This document shows positions 55,800 to 64,000 of a DNA stretch of 64,000 nt, piece by piece. This DNA is from Alphaproteobacteria bacterium. GTDB taxonomy: Bacteria > Pseudomonadota > Alphaproteobacteria > UBA8366 > GCA-2717185. Within the stretch, counting starts at the first letter, position 1; every line of letters starts with the position of its first letter. The DNA lies in contig JBBDQU010000022.1 in the NCBI GenBank assembly GCA_040905865.1, positions 1 to 64,000 of the forward strand, written 5' to 3'. A program made the translations under genes and the position numbers. The notes below the pieces were generated by a model. The model had not been told where the DNA came from. It was given only the letters and a program-made list of their open reading frames with translations, and did not search any database.

Positions 55800-56576
55800 C
55801 TATGCAAACTGCGCGGCGGCCGCGACCAGGACGGCGGCTTCCGCCACCTGTTGCGCCGCGCCCAGTGTATCGCCGTTATAGCCGCCGATCTGCCGGCGGG
55901 CCAGCACGGCCAGCCCCGTGACGGCCACGCAGGCCAGTATGATTGCCGCAATGCCGGCGCCCGGACCCAGCAGGACCAGCGCGGCAATGGCGCCGATACC
56001 CGCCGCAACCCAGGCCGTGCCGTTTGGCGGACGGCCGGCCGCCGCCGCCAGCCCGGTGCTGCTGGCAATGGGCAGCACGTTCATGACCGCCGGCAGCAGT
56101 CCGCGCGACAGGGCCGCGGCGGCGATCAGCGCGGCGACGGCGGCATCGGTTTGGTGAATGGCGGCGAGGGCGGCGGCGCGCAGGGCGACGCTGAAAACAA
56201 GCGCCAGCACACCGAAGGCGCCGCTGCGGCTGTCGCGCATGATTTCCAGTTTGCGCTCAGGTGTCGTACCGCCGCCAAACCCGTCTGCGGTATCGGCCAG
56301 CCCGTCTTCGTGCAGCGCGCCGGTAACGATCGCGGTTGCCGCGAGCGCGATCAGCGCCGCGACGGCGCCGGGCGCGCCGATCCCCAGGGACAGCCCGAAA
56401 GCCAGCCCGCCGCACACCCCGACCAGAAGGCCGGCGACGGGAAAGGCCCAACTGGCAGCCGCCAGCCCGCCTTCCGCGCCGGCGATCGGCAGCCGTGTCA
56501 GGAACGCGATGGCGATGCGCAGGTCGCGTATCAGGTACTGCGATGACGGCGGCTGTTTTGAGTTCGTGTCGGTCAT
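55800..56576 (-). CDS. cobS: Adenosylcobinamide-GDP ribazoletransferase (cobalamin synthase)
   Basis: A 258-residue inner-membrane enzyme joining adenosylcobinamide-GDP and alpha-ribazole. It has DLRIAIAFLTRLP at the N-terminus, the acidic signature ALHEDGLADTADGFGGG, RDSRSGAFGVLALV and RQIGGYNGDTLGAAQQVAE near the C-terminus, among several membrane helices. The ATG at 56576 is preceded by AGGA. This is cobalamin synthase, not the cobaltochelatase subunit that shares the name CobS. Confidence 0.95.
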   Translation of the reverse strand: MTDTNSKQPPSSQYLIRDLRIAIAFLTRLPIAGAEGGLAAASWAFPVAGLLVGVCGGLAFGLSLGIGAPGAVAALIALAATAIVTGALHEDGLADTADGFGGGTTPERKLEIMRDSRSGAFGVLALVFSVALRAAALAAIHQTDAAVAALIAAAALSRGLLPAVMNVLPIASSTGLAAAAGRPPNGTAWVAAGIGAIAALVLLGPGAGIAAIILACVAVTGLAVLARRQIGGYNGDTLGAAQQVAEAAVLVAAAAQFA

Positions 56577-56614
56577 TGTTCCTGTTGTGAAAATCTGCAT
56601 TGTGTCGGTGTCCT

Positions 56615-56678
56615 ATAGCACTTTCACAGGTTTGAACGGAACCGCAACAGGTTCCGTTCAAACCTGTGAAGGCGCTAT
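56615..56678. repeat. 29-bp near-perfect palindrome between cobS and the GNAT gene
   Basis: Arms 56615-56643 and 56650-56678 are inverted copies (ATAGCACTTTCACAGGTTTG and on, against its complement) around a 6-nt loop. There is one mismatch and one G-T pair. It lies in the divergent region of two genes, so it is not a simple gene-end terminator. It could be a dispersed palindromic repeat (REP/MITE-like) or a cis-regulatory site. Confidence 0.8.
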
Positions 56679-56735
56679 CTCGATAAGTTGAATCAGTTCG
56701 TGATTGTTGCCGGAACTGCCAGAAAGGTTTGCGCT

Positions 56736-57182
56736 GTGCTTCGGATCCGCTCCGCCGTTGAAACCGATATTCCGGCGCTGACGCGTCTTTTGGGCCAGCT
56801 GTTCGGTCAGGAAGCGGAGTTCCGCCCGGACGATGCGGCGCAGCGCGCCGGCTTGTTGCTGATCCTTGCCGATCCATCGGCCGGCACAATTCTGGTGGCG
56901 GACGATAACGGCCGCCTGACCGGCATGGCGACGCTGCTGTTCACGGTCAGCACGGTACTGGGCGGGCGCGTCGCGCTGCTTGACGATCTGGTTGTGGATC
57001 ATGCCATGCGCGGCCGGGGCACCGGGGCGGCCCTGATGCGGGGCGTGATGGATACCTGCCGCCGGGCGCGGGTCGGTCGTATTTCCCTGAACAGCGACCG
57101 GGACAATAGCGCCGCGCACCGCTTTTACGAACGGTTCGGCTTCAAGCGGTCAACCATGATTCCCTTCCGGCTGCATCTGTAG
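56736..57182 (+). CDS. GNAT family N-acetyltransferase
   Basis: A 148-residue GCN5-related acetyltransferase. LDDLVVDHAMRGRGTGAALMRGVM is the acetyl-CoA-binding motif A, and LNSDRDNSAAHRFYERFGFKR is motif B. The GTG at 56736 (AAAGG, 8 nt) is preferred over a TTG at 56688 that would place the start within the palindrome's flank. Substrate unknown. The 259 nt after it (57183-57441) show no clear gene; a 60-codon ORF there lacks support. Confidence 0.85.
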   Translation: MLRIRSAVETDIPALTRLLGQLFGQEAEFRPDDAAQRAGLLLILADPSAGTILVADDNGRLTGMATLLFTVSTVLGGRVALLDDLVVDHAMRGRGTGAALMRGVMDTCRRARVGRISLNSDRDNSAAHRFYERFGFKRSTMIPFRLHL

Positions 57183-57441
57183 CGTCGATCAGGTCCTTCA
57201 GCTTTTTTCCGTCGGATGCGCCGGTTGATACGCCTCTTGTTTCCCGGCCTTGGATATTCCGCGCCCGTGGCGGCCGCGGCAGTCATGGTTGACGGCGGAA
57301 AATCAGAGTTGGCCACCGATGAATTTGCGGTGCCGGCTGAACCGTCATATACGAGGGCCGGCCCACGCCGCGGTCGCGGCGCGGGGGAATTGGCATGACG
57401 GACTCCTGGCGGCGGTCCCGATCCGAACCGGCGGAGGAAAC

Positions 57442-58467
57442 ATGGTGGAGCGTGTGGTCGAGGCGACATTTGCGGAAATCCGGGAATTGTTTGCCCTGCT
57501 GCCCGCGGCGGACGACGCGGCGCGGGACAAGACAGCGGCGCGCGAAGCGGAGCTGACCAAACCGGCGAAATCGTTGGGGCGGCTGGAATCGCTGACGCAA
57601 TGGTGCGCTGCCTGGCAGGGCAGGCATCCACCGCAAATCGAACATCCGCGCGTCGCGGTGTTCGCCGCCAATCACGGCGTCGCCGTCCAGGGCGTATCGG
57701 CGTATCCGGCCGCCGTTACCGCGCAGATGGTGGCGAATTTCCAGGGCGGCGGGGCCGCCGTCAATCAGCTGTGCCTGCAGCAGGATGCGGATCTCAGGGT
57801 CTACGAAATGGCGCTGGACCATCCGACACGGGATTTCACCCGGGACGCCGCGCTGGACGAGGAAGAATGCGCCCGGGCGATGGCCTATGGCATGATGGCG
57901 GTGGAGGATCAGATCGATATCCTGTGTCTTGGCGAAATGGGCATTGCCAACACGACCAGCGCCGCGGCGCTATGCAATGCGCTGTTCGGCGGCGCGCCGG
58001 AAGACTGGACCGGCCCCGGCACCGGCCTCGCCGGAGAGGCGCTGCGGCGCAAGACGGCGGTCGTGGCGCAAGGTGTCGCCCTGCACCGTGATGCGGCGGG
58101 CGATCCGCTGGAAGTGCTGCGTCGCCTCGGCGGCCACGAACTGGCGGCGATCGGCGGCGCGATCCTGGCGGCGCGGATCGGCCGCGTGCCGGTCATTCTC
58201 GATGGCTTCGCCTGTACGGCTGCGGCATCGGTGTTGTATGCGATAGATTCCGGTTCGCTGGACCATTGCATCGTCGGGCATTGTTCGGCGGAACCGGGGC
58301 ACAGGCGCCTGCTGGACGTCATCGGCAAGCGCCCGCTGCTGGATCTGGGCATGCGGCTCGGCGAAGGGACCGGCGCGGCGGTTGCGCTGGGGCTGGTGCG
58401 CGCCGCGATCGCCTGCCATACGGGTATGGCGACTTTCGCGCAGGCGCGGGTGGACGGGCCCGTATAA
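57442..58467 (+). CDS. cobT: Nicotinate-nucleotide:dimethylbenzimidazole phosphoribosyltransferase
   Basis: Makes alpha-ribazole-5'-phosphate, the lower ligand precursor of cobalamin. The 341-residue protein has TKPAKSLGRLESL, VFAANHGVAVQGVSAYP, LCLGEMGIANTTSAAAL and LDLGMRLGEGTGAAVAL with the catalytic Glu308. The ATG at 57442 has an ideal GGAGGAAAC ribosome site; the ORF extension to 57250 is not needed. Not the chelatase subunit CobT. regB follows after 23 nt on the same strand. Confidence 0.95.
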   Translation: MVERVVEATFAEIRELFALLPAADDAARDKTAAREAELTKPAKSLGRLESLTQWCAAWQGRHPPQIEHPRVAVFAANHGVAVQGVSAYPAAVTAQMVANFQGGGAAVNQLCLQQDADLRVYEMALDHPTRDFTRDAALDEEECARAMAYGMMAVEDQIDILCLGEMGIANTTSAAALCNALFGGAPEDWTGPGTGLAGEALRRKTAVVAQGVALHRDAAGDPLEVLRRLGGHELAAIGGAILAARIGRVPVILDGFACTAAASVLYAIDSGSLDHCIVGHCSAEPGHRRLLDVIGKRPLLDLGMRLGEGTGAAVALGLVRAAIACHTGMATFAQARVDGPV

Positions 58468-58490
58468 TACGATCGGCGGGAAGATTGCCA

Positions 58491-59816
58491 ATGGCGGCAG
58501 TGGAAAACGAAACGCGTCACCCGGAGCCCGGCCCGGCGGCCGCACGGCCGCGCGAAGGTCGGCTGGGCCTGCGGACGCTGATCCTGATCCGCTGGATCGC
58601 CGTCGCGGGACAGACGCTGACCATTCTCGTAGTCCATTACGGCTTTGAGTTCACGCTGCCGGTCTTTGCCTGCCTGCTGGTCGTCGGACTGACGGCTGTG
58701 TCGAACATTCTGCTCGCCCTGCGCATGTCGCCCCGGGCGCGGCTGGGCGACCGGGACGCCACCCTGGTGCTCGGCTTCGACATGCTGCAGCTTGGCATGC
58801 TGCTGTACCTGACGGGCGGACTGGAAAACCCCTTCACGATCCTGATCCTGGCGCCGGTCACCGTTGCCGCGACGATCCTTTCGCGGGGACCGACCATTGC
58901 GCTGACCCTGTTGGCGCTGGCGCTGGTCGCCGGGCTGTCATTCCTGCGGGCGCCATTGCCGTGGACGGGTTCGGCGCTGGCTCTGCCGTTTCCCTATGCG
59001 CTGGGCGTCTGGACGGCCCTGTCGGTCGCGCTGGCCTTCATCGCCACCTATGTCTGGTCGGTTGCGGACGATGCCCGGCGCATGGCGGCGGCGCTGGCCG
59101 CGACGGAAGCCTCGCTCAGCCGGGCGCGCAACCTGTCGGCGCTGGGCGGCCTGGCGGCGGCGGCGGCGCATGAACTCGGCTCGCCGCTCGCGACCATCGC
59201 CGTGGTTGCCCGCGAACTGTCGCGCGACGTGCCGGCCGGCAGCCCCTTGGCCGAGGATGTCGCCCTGCTGATCAGCCAGTCGGATCGTTGCCGCGACATT
59301 CTGGCGCAGCTTTCCCAGCGGCCTGAAGCGGTGGACCATCGGCCGCTCGAAAAACTGACGTTTTCCGCGATGATCATGCAGGTCTGCGAAATCTACCGGA
59401 ATGGAAATGTTACGCTGGATATTGTTATCGACGAGACCAGCCAGGGCGCCGAGCCGGAAGCGCCCGAAAAGCCGGAATTCATGCATGGGGTCGGTAATCT
59501 GGTGAATAACGCGGCGCAGTTCGCGCGGAGCCGCGTCGCGCTGGAACTCTACTGGGACGACGAAACGGTTCGGCTTACGGTACATGACGATGGCCCCGGC
59601 TTCTCGCCGACCGTGCTGGCCTCGCTGGGCGAACCCTATATCTCGACCCGGGCGGAATCCGGCGGACATATGGGGCTGGGTGTCTTTATAGCGCAGACAT
59701 TGCTGGAATCCGACGGCGCGACCTTGCGGTTCCGCAATCGGCGGGGCGCCGAAGTCGCCATCCGCTGGCCTCGCAACCGGTTTGGGCGTAGCATCGCGGA
59801 ACGGAGCAATGGGTAA
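58491..59816 (+). CDS. regB: Redox-sensing sensor histidine kinase of the RegB/PrrB/ActS family
   Basis: A 441-residue membrane histidine kinase with six transmembrane helices (about 30-190). The quinone-site heptapeptide GGLENPF spans Gly109-Phe115. The phospho-acceptor is His227 in AAAAHELGSPLATIA. A cysteine 40 residues later, Cys267 in SQSDRCRDIL, sits where the redox-active cysteine of RegB is (His225/Cys265 in R. capsulatus). The ATPase domain has NLVNNAAQFA, DDGPGFS and MGLGVFIAQTLLES. It pairs with the response regulator 18 nt downstream and likely controls redox-dependent genes. Confidence 0.92.
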   Translation: MAAVENETRHPEPGPAAARPREGRLGLRTLILIRWIAVAGQTLTILVVHYGFEFTLPVFACLLVVGLTAVSNILLALRMSPRARLGDRDATLVLGFDMLQLGMLLYLTGGLENPFTILILAPVTVAATILSRGPTIALTLLALALVAGLSFLRAPLPWTGSALALPFPYALGVWTALSVALAFIATYVWSVADDARRMAAALAATEASLSRARNLSALGGLAAAAAHELGSPLATIAVVARELSRDVPAGSPLAEDVALLISQSDRCRDILAQLSQRPEAVDHRPLEKLTFSAMIMQVCEIYRNGNVTLDIVIDETSQGAEPEAPEKPEFMHGVGNLVNNAAQFARSRVALELYWDDETVRLTVHDDGPGFSPTVLASLGEPYISTRAESGGHMGLGVFIAQTLLESDGATLRFRNRRGAEVAIRWPRNRFGRSIAERSNG

Positions 59817-59834
59817 GTTCAGGGTAAGACCGAT

Positions 59835-60374
59835 ATGACAGAATCAGGCGAGCGCACCTTGCTGATCGTCGATGACGATGCGCCGCTGCGCAACCGGCTG
59901 GCGCGCGCGATGGAACAGCGCGGGTTCGCGGTGACGGTGGCGGAAAGCGTCGCCGAAGGGGTGGCGTCGTCGGCGGTGGCGCCGCCGGCCTATGCGGTCG
60001 TCGATCTTCGGCTGGATGACGGCAGCGGACTTGAGGTCGTATCCGCCCTGCGCCGCGCCCGCGCCGATATGCGGATCGTCATGCTGACCGGCTACGGCAA
60101 CATCGCGACCGCGGTGGTGGCAATCAAGGCGGGCGTGGTGGACTTCCTGGCCAAGCCCGTGGACGCGGACCAGATCACGGCGGCGCTGCTGGAAACCGAC
60201 CGGCCGCTGCCGCCGCCGCCGGAGGAACCGATGTCGGCGGACCGCGTACGCTGGGAGCATATCCTGCGGGTATTCGAACAATGCGACCGCAATGTTTCCG
60301 AAACGGCAAGGCGCCTGAAAATGCACCGCCGCACCTTGCAGCGTATCCTGAACAAGCACGCACCGCGAAACTGA
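59835..60374 (+). CDS. regA: RegA/PrrA/ActR-type response regulator
   Basis: A 179-residue response regulator. The receiver has the acidic pocket Asp13-15, the phosphorylated Asp57 in VVDLRLDDGSGLE, and LTGYGNIATAVVAIKAG and LAKPVDADQ. After a proline linker (PLPPPPEEP) comes a Fis-type helix-turn-helix (NVSETARRLKMHRRTLQRIL), the small RegA arrangement without a sigma-54 AAA+ domain. Cytosolic DNA-binding partner of RegB, coded 18 nt after it. Confidence 0.94.
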   Translation: MTESGERTLLIVDDDAPLRNRLARAMEQRGFAVTVAESVAEGVASSAVAPPAYAVVDLRLDDGSGLEVVSALRRARADMRIVMLTGYGNIATAVVAIKAGVVDFLAKPVDADQITAALLETDRPLPPPPEEPMSADRVRWEHILRVFEQCDRNVSETARRLKMHRRTLQRILNKHAPRN

Positions 60375-60432
60375 AATTCCTGGTGACGGACAGCGTACCG
60401 TTCCGCCGCGGCGGTCCGTTGTGTCGCCGCTG

Positions 60433-61722
60433 TCAGCGCGCCAGGGCGCGGCGGCGCGGCGGTCGTTTCGGCGGCGGCGTGTAACTGCGCTGCTTCTGCA
60501 TCAGCTGGTCGATATGCCGTCCCTGATACATGGTGATTCCCATCGATTGCCCGACGCGGATAGCGGCGGGTGAATCGCAGCGCGACATGATGATTCGCGC
60601 CTTGCCCGACTGTTTTACATGTTCGGTAATTTCATCGCGATGTATCCGGTGACCTTCGGTCATCAGGTCGGGAGACCAGACCATCTTGATCAGGTCGACG
60701 CCCATTTTTTCGCGATCGATCATATTGAAGAAATGCATGCTCACGCCGTCCAGGCACAGCCGGTAGCCTTTTTCATGCACGAAATCGCGCGCAAACATGA
60801 AGGCGCTGTAATCGGCGAAGACCTCGGTCGGCTGCAGTTCGATGATAATGGTGCCCCGGCTGCCGGTGCGGAGCGAGGTATCGAACTCGATAAATTCCGG
60901 CGACAGCAGCGTGCTGATGTTCAGGTTGAGGCTGAAGGAGGAAAACAGGTCGCTGTCGTCGGCGCGGGACAGCATCCGCAGCATCCGCATGTCCAGCGTC
61001 TGGGTCAGGTGCTGGAACAGCCAGCGGTTCGACGCCAGGTTCACGTCCGGCAGCATCGACTCCGCCAGATCCGCGATGGAAATATACAGTTCCTTGACGA
61101 TGGATTGCGGCGGGTTTTCCCCGACGACGACGCAGATATGCTGCCGCCGCAGCACGCTCGATACATCCGTGCGCTGCAGGTAATCCTCCAGCCTGCCAAG
61201 CTGTTCCGGTGACAGCGGCCGCCGGTTATCTTCCCTTTCCTGGGGCATGCCCGCTTCGGCGGCGGCGGCGGCGAGGCGCCTTTCGCGGGCCTGCTCTTCT
61301 TCGTAGAGCTGCTCGGCCGTGGCGAGGAATTTATGATAGCCGGTTTCGATATTGTACCAGGTGCAGAACCGGGTCATGGCTTCTTCGTCCGGCCCCTGCG
61401 TCAGGGGATCTTCGCTGAACAGGTAACGCAGCCGCATGACCGCATCGTCGATATCCGCGATCCTGGCGTCCTTGCAGATGAAGACCATGTCCGAACTCTG
61501 CAATACGAATACCTGTCCGTCGTACTGGCTGACGGTCTCCTCGAAGGTATTGACGGCGACCCGGATGTGCTGTTCGCGCCGGTTCTGGGGTTTCAGCCGC
61601 GACAGATGGATATGGACGGCGCGCCGGCCCTCGCGGTGACGGTCCAGCCGCCGGGTGTAGTCGAGCAGGAGATAGGCCTGACTGTATGGGCTTTCGGCGT
61701 TTTGCATGGTCAGCGTCGGCAT
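60433..61722 (-). CDS. Degenerate EAL-domain-like protein
   Basis: A 429-residue cytosolic protein. The C-terminal about 200 residues look like an EAL phosphodiesterase fold: IIIELQPTEVFADYSAF where EAL proteins have a catalytic Glu region, KGYRLCLDGVSMHFFNMIDREKMGVDLIKMVWSPDL in place of the DDFG-to-K segment, and a final ITMYQGRHIDQL like GxxxxQGYxxxxP. The ExLxR motif and metal ligands are missing, so hydrolysis is unlikely and a c-di-GMP receptor or scaffold is possible. The N-terminal half has no recognised domain. The ATG at 61722 has AGGA 7 nt upstream. Confidence 0.7.
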   Translation of the reverse strand: MPTLTMQNAESPYSQAYLLLDYTRRLDRHREGRRAVHIHLSRLKPQNRREQHIRVAVNTFEETVSQYDGQVFVLQSSDMVFICKDARIADIDDAVMRLRYLFSEDPLTQGPDEEAMTRFCTWYNIETGYHKFLATAEQLYEEEQARERRLAAAAAEAGMPQEREDNRRPLSPEQLGRLEDYLQRTDVSSVLRRQHICVVVGENPPQSIVKELYISIADLAESMLPDVNLASNRWLFQHLTQTLDMRMLRMLSRADDSDLFSSFSLNLNISTLLSPEFIEFDTSLRTGSRGTIIIELQPTEVFADYSAFMFARDFVHEKGYRLCLDGVSMHFFNMIDREKMGVDLIKMVWSPDLMTEGHRIHRDEITEHVKQSGKARIIMSRCDSPAAIRVGQSMGITMYQGRHIDQLMQKQRSYTPPPKRPPRRRALAR

Positions 61723-61905
61723 CCCGTTGTCCTGGGTGTCCGGCCTCGCGATGATCCTGAAACGGTGACGTCCGCAAGCGCATTTCCCGCGCCGGAACGC
61801 TGTAAGGCCCGATCCACCATGGTGTTAGCATAGCTTTCTGGACAGGTCGTTTCAATTCGGGCCCATGAGTCGCTTTTGAATATCATGGTCTGCCGGCTGA
61901 AACGA

Positions 61906-64000
61906 TCAGGCAACGGACACCGGGTCTCGCGCCGGATTGCCGACGGGGGTCTGCGACGTCAAATTCACGCCCCATTCGGAATGGGTCAGCCATTCGTCGA
62001 AATCGGCAACATTTAACGGTTTGCTGAACAGGTAACCTTGCCCGACATCGCAGTTAAGATTTTCCAGAAGGTCGCAAATTTCCGTTGTTTCGACCCCTTC
62101 CGCCACGACCTTCATACCGAGGGCGTGCGCGAGCCCGATGGTTGAACGGACAATCGTTTCATTTCCCGCATCTTCCAGGATGGCCATCACGAAACTCTTG
62201 TCGATCTTCAGTTCGTCCGCCTGCAGGTCCTTCAGGTAACCCAGCGAGGAATAGCCGGTGCCGAAATCATCGACGGATATCCGGACACCCAGTTCGGAGA
62301 GGGCTGTAGTGACTGCCATCGCCGTTGACGGGTCGGCCATCAGCGCATTTTCCGTGACCTCCAGGATCAGCGACGCGGGGTCGGTATTCCATTTTGCCAG
62401 CCCGTCAGAAACCATTTCAACGATATGCCGGTCGTTCAGTAAACGGGCCGACATGTTGACGGCGACGTCGATGGTGTGGCCGCTGGCATGCCATCGGGAC
62501 AACTGTTCCAGCGCCTTGTCCAGGACCCAATATGTCAATTCGCGGATGACACCCGTCTGCTCCGCCTTGTCGATAAAGTCGTCAGGAAAGATGAAACCGT
62601 GGACGGGATGAATCCATCGCACCAGCGCCTCAGTGGCGACAACACGCTGGTCCTTCAGGTTGATCTTGGGCTGGTAGAACAGCACGAGTTCGTCTTCCGC
62701 AACGGCGCGGCGCAGGTCTCCCGACAACGTCAGGTAGCGGACGCTGTTGACGTCTTTTTCAACGTCGTAGACGGCAACCCCGGTTTGCGCGGCCTTGGCG
62801 ATGTACATGGCGACGTCGGCGCATTTGACCAGGCTCTCGGGCTCGTCGCCATGTTCGGGATACATGGCGATACCGATGCTGCCCCCGACCTCCAGGGTAA
62901 GCGACGCAAGTTCGAAAGGCGCCGTAACGGCGCTCAGGATGCGCCGCGATGTGTCGCTGGCATCGGCCGTATTGCGCGCGGAGGGCAGGATCACGGCAAA
63001 TTCGTCGCCGCCAAAGCGAGCGATAGTGTCGGTTTCCGACACGACCGTGCCGAGGCGGATCGCGATCTGTTCCAGCAGGCGGTCGCCCATATGATGACCC
63101 AGCGTGTCGTTGACTTCCTTGAACCGGTCCAGGTCCAGTAGCAGGACCGCGAAGCTGCTTTCCGACTGTGCTGCCTGCGCAATAATTTCGCTTATGCGTT
63201 CCTGGAACATGACCCGGTTGGGAAGGCCTGTCAGGGCGTCATGCCTGGCCTGGTGTTCAAGTGTCTGCCGCTGCTGTTTGCGTTCGGTGATATCGCGAAC
63301 GAATGCTGTGAAAACGGTCTGGTCGTCTTGTTCGACCCTGCTGGCGGATACTTCGGCGGGAAACGAACTTTGTGTGCCTCGTTGTCCCCGCAGTTCGTGC
63401 GGCGCCTCGCCGACATGCAGCTGCCGAGCCAGCTGTTCAGGCGTTTCGCTGCCTGCAAGTTCCGGAAACAGTTTGCCAATATGGCCGCCGACAATATTCG
63501 TTTCACCCTGACCGAATATTTTCATCGCTGCCGGATTGACGGACAGGACGATGCCGGATGGCGCGGTCGTGACGATGCCATCGAAACTGTGCTCGACGAC
63601 ATGGCGCATCATGATGTCCCGGCGGCGGATATCCAGGCTCTGGAAGACCAGTCGGATGGCCTGCTGGTCGCTGCGCCGTATGACCGAGACGACGAAGGAA
63701 AGGATCACGGCCAGGAGCATGGCCGCAGTATCCACAATCACAGGAGCCAGCGCTTGCACGGCATAGGCTGCGCCCAGCACGGCGCACAGGGCGATGCCCG
63801 CGCCGATGGCGCTTTGCCGCCAGGACAGCGCCCTGAACAGGGCGTCCATGCCGAATGTCAGCAGTATGATGAAGAATACCATGGGCCCGGTCGCCAGCGA
63901 GTGCAACGCGCGGCCCTGGACGAGGGTTTCGTATGCCAGGATATGGATCATCGGGCCCGGGACTGTCTGGTATACCGGGACGGCGAGCTGGTCTCCCAGT
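61906..64000 (-). CDS. CHASE2-PAS-GGDEF-EAL protein (truncated at the window edge)
   Basis: A cyclic-di-GMP enzyme that lacks its 5' end here. The reading frame remains open from the internal Met at 63951 to the edge, and the sequence around it (QTVPGPMIHILAYETLVQGRAL) is the end of a CHASE2 sensory domain. Two or three membrane helices follow, then a PAS domain (HVVEHSFDGIVTTAPSGIVLSVNPAA), a GGDEF domain with intact motif ARFGGDEFAVIL but no RxxD inhibitory site, and an EAL domain with ATEALVRWIHP and DDFGTGYSSLGYL. Both diguanylate cyclase and phosphodiesterase activities are possible. The true start lies beyond 64000. Confidence 0.9.
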   Translation of the reverse strand, partial: LGDQLAVPVYQTVPGPMIHILAYETLVQGRALHSLATGPMVFFIILLTFGMDALFRALSWRQSAIGAGIALCAVLGAAYAVQALAPVIVDTAAMLLAVILSFVVSVIRRSDQQAIRLVFQSLDIRRRDIMMRHVVEHSFDGIVTTAPSGIVLSVNPAAMKIFGQGETNIVGGHIGKLFPELAGSETPEQLARQLHVGEAPHELRGQRGTQSSFPAEVSASRVEQDDQTVFTAFVRDITERKQQRQTLEHQARHDALTGLPNRVMFQERISEIIAQAAQSESSFAVLLLDLDRFKEVNDTLGHHMGDRLLEQIAIRLGTVVSETDTIARFGGDEFAVILPSARNTADASDTSRRILSAVTAPFELASLTLEVGGSIGIAMYPEHGDEPESLVKCADVAMYIAKAAQTGVAVYDVEKDVNSVRYLTLSGDLRRAVAEDELVLFYQPKINLKDQRVVATEALVRWIHPVHGFIFPDDFIDKAEQTGVIRELTYWVLDKALEQLSRWHASGHTIDVAVNMSARLLNDRHIVEMVSDGLAKWNTDPASLILEVTENALMADPSTAMAVTTALSELGVRISVDDFGTGYSSLGYLKDLQADELKIDKSFVMAILEDAGNETIVRSTIGLAHALGMKVVAEGVETTEICDLLENLNCDVGQGYLFSKPLNVADFDEWLTHSEWGVNLTSQTPVGNPARDPVSVA

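Noticed and set aside
55784-56068. Upstream extension of the histidine phosphatase ORF to 56068
   Set aside because: It lies inside cobS in another frame, is Arg/Trp-rich, and the GTG at 55783 has a good ribosome site.
57216-57398. 60-codon ORF between the GNAT gene and cobT
   Set aside because: No ribosome site, no recognisable domain and composition typical of GC-rich random frames. A second riboswitch was also looked for here and not found.
55800-58467. Possible cobaltochelatase subunits CobS and CobT
   Set aside because: The genes here are cobalamin synthase (acidic HEDGLADTADG motif, membrane helices) and the DMB phosphoribosyltransferase (Glu308). They share only the names; no AAA+ or VWA-domain protein is present.
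1-64000. tRNA or rRNA genes, CRISPR arrays, toxin-antitoxin pairs, transposases, phage genes
   Set aside because: Looked for by eye on both strands; no cloverleaf, regular spacer array or such protein was recognised. A tRNAscan-SE or Infernal run would be decisive.

Overview
The window is a GC-rich, densely coded piece of an alphaproteobacterial chromosome, most likely from a Rhodospirillales-type free-living heterotroph. This is inferred from the block mutS-glnD-murJ-trpS, an adenosine-kinase/AmpG pair, a RegB/RegA redox two-component system and a mixed aerobic/anaerobic cobalamin pathway. I saw no tRNA, rRNA, CRISPR array, insertion sequence or prophage.

Layout. 1-6.4 kb: metabolic genes, namely two thiamine-diphosphate (ThDP) enzymes, a glutathione transferase, msrB, a ChaC-like gene and an acyl-CoA-dehydrogenase-fold protein whose active-site residues look like those of a 3-sulfinopropanoyl-CoA desulfinase. 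6.6-15.8 kb: conserved housekeeping genes, all on the minus strand (mutS, glnD, murJ, trpS, a DUF2333 protein). 16-26 kb: malic enzyme, ampG, adenosine kinase, an EI24 membrane protein, bactofilin, a lipoprotein, nth, a DUF2244 protein, an EamA transporter and dapB. 26-34 kb: a small membrane protein, a 2-keto-3-deoxygluconate catabolic module (kdgK-eda plus two dehydrogenases), a CMD protein, an aldo/keto reductase, a NUDIX-EamA pair and an M17 aminopeptidase.

34-58.5 kb is a cobalamin (B12) gene region in several transcription units: cbiD-cobK-ankyrin (+); cbiX-DUF429-like-cobH-cobL-cobI-cbiG/cobJ-cobM (-), coupled throughout by 4-nt stop/start overlaps; cbiB (+); cobO-SYLF-cobQ (-); cobU-cobW-cobN (-) behind a clear cobalamin riboswitch; cobS-cobC (-); and cobT (+). 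It mixes early-cobalt markers (CbiX, CbiD, CbiG) with the late-cobalt chelatase subunit CobN. The window lacks cobA, cobB/cbiA, cobF, cobG/cobZ, the CobS/CobT chelatase subunits and bluB, so the route cannot be completed from here. CobN carries an in-frame palindromic repeat insertion, and an AT-richer sulfotransferase gene lies downstream of it.

58.5-64 kb: RegB/RegA redox sensing directly after cobT, then a degenerate EAL-like protein and a CHASE2-PAS-GGDEF-EAL protein that runs off the right edge.

I did not find an obviously new multi-gene system. The best leads are the desulfinase-like protein fused by overlap to a ThDP enzyme, the unassigned RNase-H-fold-like gene locked into the corrinoid operon, and the palindrome inside cobN.
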